NCBI RefSeq assembly: GCF_008831285.2
Contig: NW_022204507.1
Location: 3,635,017-3,699,016, forward strand
DNA length: 64,000 nt
Reading direction: 5' to 3'
Source: Nymphaea colorata
Lineage: Eukaryota; Streptophyta; Magnoliopsida; Nymphaeales; Nymphaeaceae
In this document: positions 22,097-36,500 of the stretch, piece by piece
Layout of the letters: every line of letters begins with the position of its first letter
How positions within the stretch are numbered: the first letter of the stretch is position 1
Translations under genes and position numbers: made by a program
Notes under the pieces: model-generated
Told to the model about the DNA's origin: nothing
The model's database searches: none
Seen by the model: the letters and a program-made list of their open reading frames with translations, nothing else

Positions 22097-23053
22097 CAAT
22101 GTTGTAAGAAGCGTATGCATCACACAAAAAAAATGCAACTCAAAGCGTTTTTTAGAAAAAATGCCTTGAGGCAGGGCCTTGAGGTGCACACATCCCAGAA
22201 GCATGCACCTCATTTAATATAGGCGTATGCCTCCATCATGGTATGCTCCATCCTTGAGGCATACGCCTCAGGGAAAAGTGTTGAAAAAAGTAATGCTATA
22301 TGTTTGTAATTTGTGAAATAAAGATAAGAACATTGTTTTTTTTCTTTACTTAGTATTATATTTGGTTATGTATTATTGTTTTTATATCAAGGTAAAACAA
22401 TAATAGAAGATTTACAACATGAGAGTTTTGATGATGAAGCAACTGAAGAGGAAGATGAACTTATTCAATATTTGGACTATTCAAATGATGATGAATTGTC
22501 ATCCATTACAGAATATGAAAATGATGAAGATACGATTGGCCAATCGCCTACAAAAATCATTTGAACTTTGTTAAATATCACTTGATAATAACACAAATTA
22601 GTTACTTTTTTAATTTTTGTACTTATACACATTTCAGTATGCTTATATTATTGCCCACCAATTCTTGTTATTTACTTATTCTCTTAATTGATATTATCAT
22701 ATGAATTTTGGTTTTCCTAGTTTTGGATATTTGTTTTTCAATGATAGTCCTATGACCTGTTTAGGACAAGTCTTGCTTCTACGCCAATTATGCAAGCACT
22801 CTTTGCACTATGTATGTTATGACATTGTATTTGTTTGGATTTGCAAATTATTGTAGGTTGCATATATTGTGTATTAGTTTTTATTGATATGCTTAGTATT
22901 GTAGTCATTTTTTTCAGTTTTGATGTTATTTTTATAAATATTATATAATTCACAAACTTGTCGGTGAAGCTACGCTGGAACTAATGCCTCAGCTTCCCTC
23001 GCCTCATGAGAGGCTGAATGTGTCGCCTCACCTTATTGCCTTTTACAACATTG
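22097..23053 (+). mobile_element. Complete non-autonomous hAT element with 8-bp target duplication
   Basis: A 957-bp element. Its ends are CAATGTTGTAA (22097-22107) and the reverse complement TTACAACATTG (23043-23053). The longer imperfect TIR reads CAATGTTGTAARARGC. It is flanked by identical CTCCAAAT at 22089-22096 and 23054-23061, the 8-bp target duplication typical of hAT. Subterminal GCCTCA/TGAGGC-type motifs occur at both ends. The centre (~22270-22930) is the 3' end of the same transposase family as at 1-2350, with the last exon open at 22376-22564 (EEEDELIQYLDYSNDDELSS). It is an internal-deletion derivative needing transposase in trans. Confidence 0.88.
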
Positions 23054-23061
23054 CTCCAAAT
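23054..23061 (+). repeat. hAT target-site duplication, right
   Basis: CTCCAAAT, identical to the octamer directly before the left terminus at 22089-22096. Confidence 0.88.
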
Positions 23062-25301
23062 ACCATTAAGTTGTTCCTCTTGAGAGTGTGGTGCCACTTT
23101 TTCTTAGTAACTTGATCCGGCGAGGCCCAACTAGAAGTTTCTCTTGTTCTCTGCCTTCTTCCTCTGCAATACAATATGCATGATACCAGTAGGTATGGTC
23201 ATGAAGGGTTTGCATGCAATTGATGTCTAGCAATGTTAAAATGACTTGTACATGACCTAAAAAATCCTTACATGAACTATAATGGGTCCCACCAGGCATG
23301 CCATCTATTTTCTCCCCTCCCCTGAATGGGGAGTATCGTGAAGCCGAAAATTTGAGATTTGGATATTAGAAAAATTGCAAGAGAAAGGGATCCGCCTACT
23401 GGTACGAGGTCTAACCATGTCTCCCCGCCTTTAACATGGATAATTGGACCTAAGACTAAGCATTTCTCAAAAGTTGTACAAGTCATTTGATCGATGCATT
23501 ATATATGTTTGTGCATAAGGGTTTGAAATTTGATTTTGAAGTCCATTTGAACTTAATTTTGAACAATCAACGTTTTGACCTTGTTTTAGATAAAATGAAA
23601 TGGATTTTAAACAAGTTATTTGAAAATCTAATTGGTTTTGACAAGTTATTTAGAAATTCAACTTGTTTTTGAAATTTGGGCAAATTCTTTTGAATTTTGG
23701 CAAAATTAAAAATTGTTCAAAATTGATTCTAGTTGGGACCATTGATTTGATCTAAAAATTTGAGAGTTTTGGAAATTTGGTTGGAAATTATATTTGTAAA
23801 TTGAGGATTTTATTTCTAAATAGTTGAAAATTGGAGTTTTAGTTCATGAACTTGAAGTTAATATGCAATCTTGGATCAAAATTTTGAACTTAGTTTAAAG
23901 TAAATTCAAAAAATGAACTTGACTTAAATAGTTTATTTAGCTTGAAAAAATGGATCAATTGATCAAATTTGAAAATTGGTTCATCAAAAAAATAGGAATT
24001 TTGAATTGAAATTGTACCAAGTTCTCTTTTAGAGAAGATTGTAAATTTTTCAAGTAAAGCTTGTTTTTGGAAAAATAGGGATTCCAATGTTTTATAGAAA
24101 ATTTTTATGTTCCAAATATATTTGTTGGTAAGATTGATAGGTTTCTTGTATTTTCTTTTCAACACTAAGTGAGATTCCAAATTCTGTGTTAAAATATAGC
24201 TCGGTCATGTTTTGTAACTTGAATTGGTTCATTTACTTTCTAGAGATGGTGCATGTGTGTGTGAATTAGATAAGTGACTGCATGCATGAATTAAGAAAAT
24301 AAACTATATGTGTGCATACATTCTTCACTCTCACTAACTCTCCATACATCTACACGTGTTAATTTTTTATTCCATCATACATGCATTCATGAAATAAAGA
24401 GCAAATTTATATTAAATTGGATATGTAGTACAATGTCCAGGCTATACTTGGTATTGGATCAAGTATAACTACTAGAATGCAGTCCATAAGCTTGACATAG
24501 ATAAAATTCTTAAACTCGAAAGTGAAATCTGAAAATTGAATGAAAAATCCCAGTTTTAGAATGGGAAGAACGTGGAAAACCTCCACTTCCTCATGTTAAA
24601 ATGATTATAAAACAGGCCATGTACTGATTTAATGGTTGCAAATTAAGAAATGTCTACTTTCGAGATCTTTCTTCAAAGTAAAATGTAATTTTATAGATTA
24701 AATCTTGAAATTGATGACACATATATACATATTTTGAATATATACATCTATTTTTCCATTGAAGTACATTTTGTAATACAAATCAGATCTTACAAGAAAT
24801 GTTTACTCCAAATTTGGTTTTAAATCTCAAGGCTATGCAAATTAGTATAGTATGTTGAGAGAATTTGACAAAATTTCTCTTGCCGGTTTTGTGAATTTTA
24901 ATTACATCTTTTGGCAGAAATTTTGTGGTGTATTAATTTGAAAACCAAACCAATTGCAAAATTGAAAAATGTGAAGTCGAAATCATGAATATCAGCCATA
25001 TTAGAAGCTACTCTCTACAGTGCTGATTTGGCAAGAATAGGGATTTGGTCTAATTTCATAGACATTGACAAATTAGTAGCTTCCTTTGAGCTGAAGCAAG
25101 TATTTTAGGATCTCAAACTTGATGTTCCTAGATTATTTGAAAAATCAAATTCTAGGTTTTAAAAATACATGTATATAGCACTCAGTCAGCCTGATTTCAA
25201 ACTTTTAATTGGCTAAATCTTGTAGTTTTGAGCCATCAAGATTCAATGTTGGAAGCAATCTCCTTTAGATTAGCTTAAGGATGTGACCCTTAACTATATA
25301 C

Positions 25302-25303
<2 letters not shown>
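23062..25303. other. AT-rich non-coding region
   Basis: No gene or element recognised. 23500-24180 is dominated by degenerate TTGAAATT/AATTTTGAA-like words, which create long but compositionally biased open frames on both strands. 23340-23470 has a higher-GC island with no coding match. Confidence 0.45.

Positions 25304-25341
<38 letters not shown>
25304..25341 (+). repeat. (TA)n microsatellite
   Basis: About 19 TA dinucleotides without interruption. Confidence 0.95.
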
Positions 25342-25342
<1 letters not shown>

Positions 25343-26847
25343 GTAAATGTTGCTTTTTGAATTAAAAAGATTCGGTAAAGGGCCACATAACACATGAACA
25401 GTGATAGTTTATGGCTGGGATTTTTACATCAAAGGGGTTGAAGGCATGGCTTCTAACCTCCTTGACCACCTCTCTCAAAAGAATCTACATAAAATTATGA
25501 GAAATACAGATTGAAATGGAAGAAGATCAGTGGATCATCTCAACCAATTATTAATTATGTAAGGGTGGATCTCATCTATAAGAATGAATCTGTCCCTAAT
25601 AAGCTTTTGAGAAGGGAAAATGCATGCATTGAAACATTTAAATAAAAATTCTCTCTCATTTGGAGAATAACTCAACCAACCAGAAAAAGACCAGTGGCAG
25701 TGGTGTTCTCGGAGCTGCGGCAGAGGTGGAGCCTGCTCAGGAAGAGCTTGCCGGTAGTGAGGTTTTTGTGGGCGGTGATGGGGTAGCTAGCATCCCATGA
25801 TTCACCAGAAAAAGTGATGTGTGGGTTGATGGAAGAGTGGCTCCTCTCATTGGGAGAGCTCCACCTGTGGGTGGTAGAGATGCTACCATGGACTGATAGC
25901 TATGGCAGTGAAATTCAGGCAATGGTCACTGGTTTCAAGTGGGGCACTGCCCCCACACAAATAGTTCAGAACAAGAAACGAGACAACATTAATGCAGGAC
26001 TAAATGAACTTATTAAATAAGAGAGAGAAAGTAGAGGGTCCCATGTTGACATTGGATGACGTGATGCTGATGTGGTGCCAAGGTGGAAGGTGTGGGGGCT
26101 AACTGGGCGCTAGGCTAGAGCCTGCACAAAGAAAGGCCAGCTTAAGGAGCTAGCACTGCATGGATTGGCTGGGGCCTTGAGCAAGTGACTGGGAGAGGAG
26201 CATGGCCCTTGGTTTGGTTGGGCCAATAATGGCAACGTAGGTGGTCAATGGCAGAGAGTGTGTGTGTCCTAAGAAGCTAGCAGTTTGGGTCGAACCTCTG
26301 GTGGCATGTTGCTATAGTTGCTGGTCCACGGTGGCCAGCTCAGTCTGAGTCATCCTAGAATCTGGGCTGATTGCCGAGGGCAGCAAATCAGCCCTCTAAG
26401 TGATCAAATGTGGTAAAAAAAAAGGATGAATTTGGATCAGCTGGCATACCCATGCCATGTGGCAATCTCTGGGATCTGCTAGTGGCATCCTTCGGCACTG
26501 GCTGGTCTACATGGCATTGGGCAGGTCGGGCCCTAGCTATTTATTGGCCAGGTTGCCTTTATGCACCCCAACTTCCCTCCCTAGTTGGCAAAGGGCACCA
26601 AGGTGGAGGGCATTAATAGTTCCACGCAGAATTTGGGGAGTGATGTCTAGTGCACTATGGAGGAGCCAGGAGAAACATAGAAGGTTTTCAAAAATTAGGT
26701 TATGATTGTCATCTTCTCTAGTTGAGTTGCGGGCCTTAGATCAGCCATTTACTGGTAAGAATATGTTGAAAGATCAGAAAGTTTTGCTCTGAGTTAATTG
26801 AATTAAGCTTGATAGATGTTTACAGAGTGTAGCAAGTATTATGAATG
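25342..26847. other. Unclassified repeat-like DNA, no gene
   Basis: 25690-26700 is clearly more G-rich than its surroundings and reads like a degraded retroelement or LTR, but it shows no protease, integrase or RT motif. Open frames near 25737-26020 and 26410-26700 appear on overlapping strands and lack domain signals. Confidence 0.35.
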
Positions 26848-27370
26848 AGTTCCAGACCTTCAATACTGAATTGAACTCAAATTGGGTATGAATAAACTCA
26901 AACCCAAAAACTAAGAAAAAAGATAGATTCATACATGATAAATACAATTTTGGCTCAATTATCGCTCACTCTATTAGGTTGAGGTCAAGTTCAGCTTAAA
27001 TCCAACAAAAAGAGAGCGAGAGAGAGAGAGAGAGAGAGAGAGAAAGAAAATGAGCTTTAGGATCTTCCAAACTAAAATGAACTCAGATGGCTTCAAAAAT
27101 GAACTCAAGCCAGACTAAAAGAAGATAGATTTATAAATGATAAACATGATCCTAGCTCAGTTTCAGCTCACTCCACTAGGTTGAGCTCAAACGCCTTAAA
27201 AACAAAAAAGAGAGTGAAGTTCGGACCTTTGGAACAAAATTGAACTCGAAGCAAGGTGAATAAACTTAAACCAAACTAAGGGAGGATAAATTTATAAATG
27301 ATAAGTATGATTCTAGTTTGGTTTGAGCTAACTCAACTCGGCTGCACTATAACATAATTCGAACAATGCT
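26848..27370 (+). repeat. Three-unit diverged tandem repeat
   Basis: Units of about 160-200 bp begin near 26848, 27050 and 27213. Each carries a GAACTCAA-like segment, then GATAGATT[CT]ATA-type text, an AAATGATAA[AG] motif, and a CTCACTC[CT]A-type stretch followed by TAGGTTGAG. The first unit ends in a (GA)n run at 27011-27043. No coding signal is seen. Confidence 0.6.
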
Positions 27371-28974
27371 AAATAGGGGAGAGAGTGGCCTAGTGGAAAT
27401 CTGCAAATAACTTTGAAACTAAAATGTGAGCTTGGTAACTCAAAGTAAGTAAAATAATAATTTTTTTCCACTAAAGCAAACCCTGAATTTGGTTAGACTT
27501 AATGATATATAGTCGAGCTAAAAATTGTAGTTCTCGGTTCTGGTGAGCTGACTTAAACTGGTAAAAATGGTTGGTGAGATGACTTTAACTTCTCTTAGGC
27601 ACTTGTAGAGCTAAGAATTACCCAATTTATGTTTGTTTTATATCATTACTAAGATTTCTAAGATTTTCTTACATTAGGGATAAAATGGTCATTTGACATG
27701 GTTGCGACAACTTAGTTGATCATAGTCTAGGTATTAGATGTCTAAATAGGGTAAGTTTGACCCTGGCTTTCTATGGTTGGCTCCTACATTTGAAATCATT
27801 TTTTAAAAGATCAGTTCAAAATCTCCATGTATGAGGTAAAATGGTCATTTGGTCATGGTGAAAATTTTTGAGACTTAAAAAGACTTCCTGAGGTGCTTTT
27901 GAGGTTCAATTTGTGGGCGTGCCAAACTTCACTAAAAGGTTACTCAATTTGCCTTTGGAAAATCACATTTTCTAAAATAGACTAAATTGTATTTGAACAT
28001 GTAAATGGAAATGGTAAGGGTATAATGGGAAACAGAGATTTTGAGCTTGTGTAGGAGCACTAAGCACACTGGTACTCTCATTAAGTGACATTTTAATCAA
28101 TCTGTGCATTCAAATTGAAAATTGGTATTCCATATCTCTCAAAAATCAGTTCAAAAGTTACTGTGACAATGTCTAGATTTGAACACTCCATGAGCGACTG
28201 AAAATCTAAAATGTGTGCTCAATCTAAAACAGAACTACTGAATTGAAACCAAGAATAGTCATTTCATGCACTTAAGAATCTGATCGTAACTCAATTTGGT
28301 CTAACTCACGCAAATCAGTGGAAAATGATGATCATACACGAGGAAATGGGAAAAACAAGGTGTCATTTCTTAAAATGATTGTCCTAACACTAGAATTGAG
28401 GCTTCAAAAATGGAAATGGAGCTATAGATAATATGCTTATGCTGAGGACATCTTATCGTGGGTCTAGTCAAGTCTTCATGTGTTTTCATGACTATAAATG
28501 ATTGAAAAATGAGGGAAATTAGCTTTTTCTATATCATTTCTGACCAAATGTAAGCTAATAAACTTGTTTGGGTGTTTCCATTGACTTATATGGAAATAAC
28601 CCCAATTGCTTAGTAATAAAATTCTCAGGACTTCCATAGTTATTTGCAAAGCCAGGGAAAATGGATAAAATGAGTTGATTGGGAGCAAAATGTTCATTTC
28701 TTTTGTGATGATGACTTGAGTGATATGGATACTGGAGTTAGATACCTATGATGTATGATTTGCTTTGGTGTAGTTCATGGTCTTTATATTTGAAATTCTT
28801 TTGGAAGAATCAGTTAAATATCCCATTTAAGAAGGGTAAAATAGTCATTTTAACCAACTCTTAGCACAGTTTGGTTCATGCTATAGAAAGGCTATAAACT
28901 AGGACAATTGGTATAACTAAAGGCCTAATTAGACAACATCCAGAGAACCTGTAGTAGGTTCATTTGGGGTGATT
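27371..28974. other. Non-coding region with dispersed repeated phrases
   Basis: The phrase TAAAATGGTCATTT recurs (near 27680 and 27836, with TAAAATAGTCATTT near 28838). Its upstream neighbourhood, TTTGAAAT followed by GATCAGTT[CA]AA-type text, recurs near 27790 and 28792. It is probably old duplicated retroelement sequence; no protein domain is recognised. Confidence 0.45.
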
Positions 28975-30130
28975 CAACAGATCGGAGGCATGATCATGCA
29001 GTGAGGTGGTTCTCCCTGTGCTTACCTCTAGAGGAGGATGGGGCTGGTTTGAAAGATTTGAGTAGCCTTAATAATGCTTGGCTGATCTAGTTGACACTCA
29101 AGGCCAAGTTAATGAACTCCTTATGGTGCTACTTGTGATGACAGAAGTATTTGTGCTGGTGGGGGTGATTCACTCATAGAATTCTTGGGATGTGGAAGGT
29201 TTTTGGGTCTTTGGATTCCTTTAGCTATGAGGAGTGTTCGTTTGGTAACAAATAGAGACACTTTGTTATGGTCTGATTCGGTTGTGAGTAGTCTGAAACT
29301 CTGAATTGAGTATATATGAGTGCATTAAAGTGAAGATTGTGAGGCATGTGAGGGGAGCCATAGTATATAGAAACAACTCAATGGAGTGCACAAAGTGGAC
29401 ATCGTACATTGCTCTGAAAGGCGGAACTCTCACTCAAGATCGCATAGAAAATTTTGGAGTCCCCCTTGCCAATCGGTGTCCTCTCTGTGAGAAGGAAGAG
29501 GAATTGATAGCCCATGTGTTCATTCATTGGTCTTTGGTGAGATCCATCAGGAAAGTCATCGGTTGCAAGTCTAATGTAATGGTGAAATTCAAACAGTCTA
29601 CGATAGTCCTTATGAGTCCTGGTGCTGGGGCATTAAATTTAGCTAGAAGGGGATGGTGTTTATGCTTTCCAAAGGTTATCTGGAAGCTCTGGCTATGAAG
29701 GAATAAAAGAGTCCATGATGGCAATGTAGTGAAGAAATATGTTCAATGCTAACCTTTGTGGGAAGATTGTTAAACAATTGATGATAAATGCGTGTTGGGG
29801 GGTGGCGAGTAAGTAGGAGATTTTGGCTTGGTTGGATTCTGGCATTCATCATGATCCTTAGCCATCATTTGATGGTTTCAGTCTGATTATACACTCTGCC
29901 TGCAGATGGATTGGAGACTCTCATAAGGTAGGGTACTGGGTGAAAAAGGGTGGATGCGGGGTTTTTGATTCTGGAGTTTGTTATGTCCCAGTCAGAATAT
30001 GTTAGGGTGCCAAGGAGTTCTTAGTTGGAATTCTTTGTAGCCTACCATGATTTAATGGGGAAGTTGGCATTTCAGCGGCTCCCATAGGCTGGAGGAACGT
30101 ATGGTTTCACTGCATGAAAGAGGTTGATTA
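28975..30130 (+). mobile_element. L1-like LINE remnant (RT C-terminus and zf-RVT)
   Basis: About 28980-29090 reads DRRHDHAVRWFSLCLPLEED and then GAGLKDLSSLNNAWL, matching the post-RT region of plant L1 elements. Frame 29306-29698 reads TLTQDRIENFGVPLANRCPL, then CEKEEELIAHVFIHW, the Cys/His core of the zinc-binding reverse transcriptase (zf-RVT) domain. RWWCLCF-type and IWKLWL pieces complete it. Stops separate the parts, and the endonuclease and RT core are absent, so only a 3' fragment remains. No poly(A) tail or target duplication was identified. The sequence to ~30130 is probably its degraded 3' end. Confidence 0.72.
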
Positions 30131-30461
30131 AGTGCCTCACGGATGGATCATGTTCTTTCAAGGAAGATTTTTGTTCTGGTGCATTGCAATCCTGGGTTTG
30201 AGGTAGTGGAAGTCTCGCATCACTGCATTGATTTGCATTCTTCTGTTGAATGGTCGACTCCTTAAAGGTGTCCATGTTGGTTATTTTTTCTGTACATTCT
30301 TTTAATTTTGTTGAACATATTGAGAGACTGCTCCTCCCAGCCGTCTATTAAGCAAAGCAATTTTGAGCTCATATTTGAATCTAGGTTCCATTTGATGGCT
30401 TCAGATCTAAGGATCAGGAGTTGATTTTTAATACTTGGATCTTAGATCCAAGGATTTCAAA

Positions 30462-31569
30462 AACGTGGTTTCTAGTATGGGTGGTGAGCTGAGTCGAGCC
30501 CAAGCTTGGTCAGCTCGAACTCCTCTCGCCTTCTATGTTGCACAACTCGAGCTCAAATCAAGTTATATAATGTCAACTCGAGCTCGGCTCAATCAAGTGT
30601 GTCAGAGCTCGAGCTCATTTAACTAGTATATAAGCGTGTCATTTATAGGCTATGGAAAAATATGGCAGTGAGCATGCTGCTGCTATGGAAGAGATGAAGC
30701 AGAGTATATGCAGAAAAAGACAAATCATATGAGATATTTTGATTTTAAGTTTTGGGTTTTCAAGGAAACCTCGCTCATGCTCAGCGTTGAATGAAGGTTT
30801 CAGATCGCTTGCTGGAACGAGGGTTTCATGAACCTGAAAGCCCTCGCTCCAGCGCCACCCTTTGCTGAGCGAGGGTTTCTGATTAATCTGAAACCCCTTG
30901 CTGTGTGAGGTTTTCAGATTGATTTGAAACCCTTTGCTTTGCTGAGCGAGGGTTTCATCCCTCACTCACTACGAACAGGGGTGTTTTAAAACCCTTGCTT
31001 GTTGGAGCAAGGTTTTGAAGAAAGAAACCCTTGCTCCAGTGACTGAGGGTTTTAGATTCCAAAGCTCCAGCGAACTAGGGTTACATCCCTCACTCGCTGC
31101 GAGCGAATGTGTTCTGAAACCACGTTTGTTGGAGCAAGGGTTTTGAAGAAACCCTTGCTCCAATGAGCGACCCTTGACTTAGAGTTAGAGAGAGGGAGAG
31201 AGAGAGAGAGGTGTACCTTGACAGGCTTTGCAGCAGCAAATAAGAAGGGCAACGGTGGTTTTGGGCATTTGAATGAGGTGCTTTTCATTTGGATGAAGCA
31301 TTGAAGAAGAAAGAGAAGAGAGAGAACTCATGGGATGGCATGAAACGTAAAATGGTAAAAACAAAATAACTACTACTTTTGCTCGAGGTGAGTCGAGCTT
31401 AAAACATTCGATTTCAATGAATTCGAACTCGGCTCGACTAAAAAAATAGTTGAAAAATGAGCTCGAGTTTGGCTTGTTTATTAAAATAGTTGGCTTGAAC
31501 TCGATTTTGAGTCGAGGTTTAAGGAGCCATGCTCAGCTCGTTGTTCACCCTCTAGAAACCGTGTTTAGT
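30462..31569. mobile_element. Foldback/MITE-like element rich in CTCGAGC motifs
   Basis: The left end contains GTGGTTTCTAG (30465-30475) followed by GGGTG. The right end contains CTAGAAACCGTG (31552-31563) preceded by CACCC, its imperfect inverted counterpart. Both arms are packed with GAGCTCGAGC/CTCGGCTC-type words (30480-30630 and 31380-31550), which would fold on each other. Such words are common in plant non-autonomous hAT-like elements. The family is uncertain and no target duplication is obvious. The middle contains a separate minisatellite. Confidence 0.5.
30765..31165. repeat. GAGCGAGGGTTTC-type minisatellite
   Basis: At least eight imperfect units of about 35-60 bp carry GCGAGGGTTTC or AACCCTTGCT in alternating orientation. 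The minus-strand open frames here (for example SKGFQIN repeated) only reflect the repeat. A short (GA)n run follows at ~31188-31210. Confidence 0.6.
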
Positions 31570-31601
31570 AATGCAAAGCTTGCATCCTCACCCTTTCTCA
31601 G

Positions 31602-35094
<3,493 letters not shown>

Positions 35095-36500
35095 TAAATA
35101 TTTACAATGTCCATCTTGCTACTACTTGTAATAATCATGTCATTGACATATATAAAAGAAGAATGAATATACCTAAAAAAGTTATCTTAGCAAAATAGAG
35201 TTGTATCAGAATAACAAAGTTTAAAATTTATCTTAGCAAAATATAGTTGTATCAAAATAACAAGATTTTAAAATTTAGAGATGTAACAAATAACTTAAAT
35301 TTATTAAAGCAAAACGTAGGAGTTCACATTACACTATAAAACTTTCCTCAGGTGAAGAATCTTACCATAGAAAGTTTTACCCAAAGAGGGAGATTCATGT
35401 AAACTTCTACATTTAATTCTTATTAAAAAAGCAATTCTAACGTCAATTTGGTATATGTCCCAACCTTTAATAGAAATTTACAAGAACCCTAATTAATGTC
35501 ATCTTAGCTGATGGAGAGAATGCTTCTGAACAGTCTATGACTCATCATATTATTGATTATTACCCAGGCAAGTTCATTCTAAGACTCATAGGAAAAAATG
35601 AGATAGCAGTCAGGCATGTCCCATGCTGAGAAGAAAATGATTCATATGATGTAGTTAGCGAGCTGCCTATAGGTGTACTAGACCTTTTGTTAACTCAATG
35701 GTCTTTTCAGGTGGGCTGTTGACATCTTCACTAGCTTCTTGACTTCCTGTGTAATAGAAAATGACCTAAGGAGAATTACGGTCAGTGGATTTTATTACAG
35801 ATGGTTGTTTAGTTCAAGAGTATAAAGACTAGGCATATCAGATTGTACAACATCGATCATCACAATTCTCAGCTAAAGCATCTTCTTTGTAAAGAAATAC
35901 ATATTCATTGTCTTCTTTAGGAACATCATCATAAATTTTTCCCTTACCAAGAAAATTATCATTAAGAAACATATAATTTGTTATTCTAGGGATAACAACA
36001 ACTATATTTGTTTGGTTTCTGTATACCCAAGTAAAACACAAGGATTTTCTAAACATCAAATAAAAATGCTCAAAGAGTTTGCATTATGTGCTTGTGTTTT
36101 ACTTCTGCAGGCCCATTTTGTTGAGTACAACCACGTGTTTCTTGTGAACAATTTCTTCAATTTTAAGGTCATTTTCAAATTGACCTAGGATGAATTGTCC
36201 TTCAGATTTTTCTCAAACTGAGTTTTAAAAGTTTTGTGAAATATTTGAAGAAACAAAGAAAGTCATTTCATCCTACAACTTAGTGAAAGAAGAAAGTACT
36301 CACATGTTGTCACCATGACCTTGTTTAGTGGCATGAATTTTCCACTCAAACTGATGTCGGTAGACAATACCTTTTCTTGTACTTGTTCACTAAGGAAAAA
36401 TTCATGCTTTAACTGCAATTGAAAATACCTATGATATTCCTTGGATTATTCACAAGCAATATTCAAGCTCTCATTTTGCAACCTTAGCCGATGTTTATAT
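35095..36500 (-). mobile_element. Copia retrotransposon remnant (integrase to RT)
   Basis: Minus-strand order: an integrase catalytic-core end with TQQNGPAEVKHKHIM near 36050-36140; a post-integrase segment near 35880-36050 (NNKLYVS-type, matching the usual KLYVSRDV-like motif); an RT stretch near 35350-35470 (QIDVRIAFL, matching QLDVKNAFL); and the RT active site as YVNDMIITSSSKMDI at 35110-35154, with Asn in place of the first Asp of YVDD. Frames shift repeatedly and both LTRs are missing. It lies directly upstream of the JMJ remnant on the same strand. Confidence 0.7.

Noticed and set aside
23890-24180. 96-codon minus-strand frame rich in Phe, Lys and Leu
   Set aside because: Composition matches the surrounding AATTTTGAA-type repeats; no homology recognised.
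30639-31288. Minus-strand ORFs with repeated SKGFQIN-like units
   Set aside because: They are produced by the minisatellite; unit length and orientation vary and no start context or domain supports a gene.
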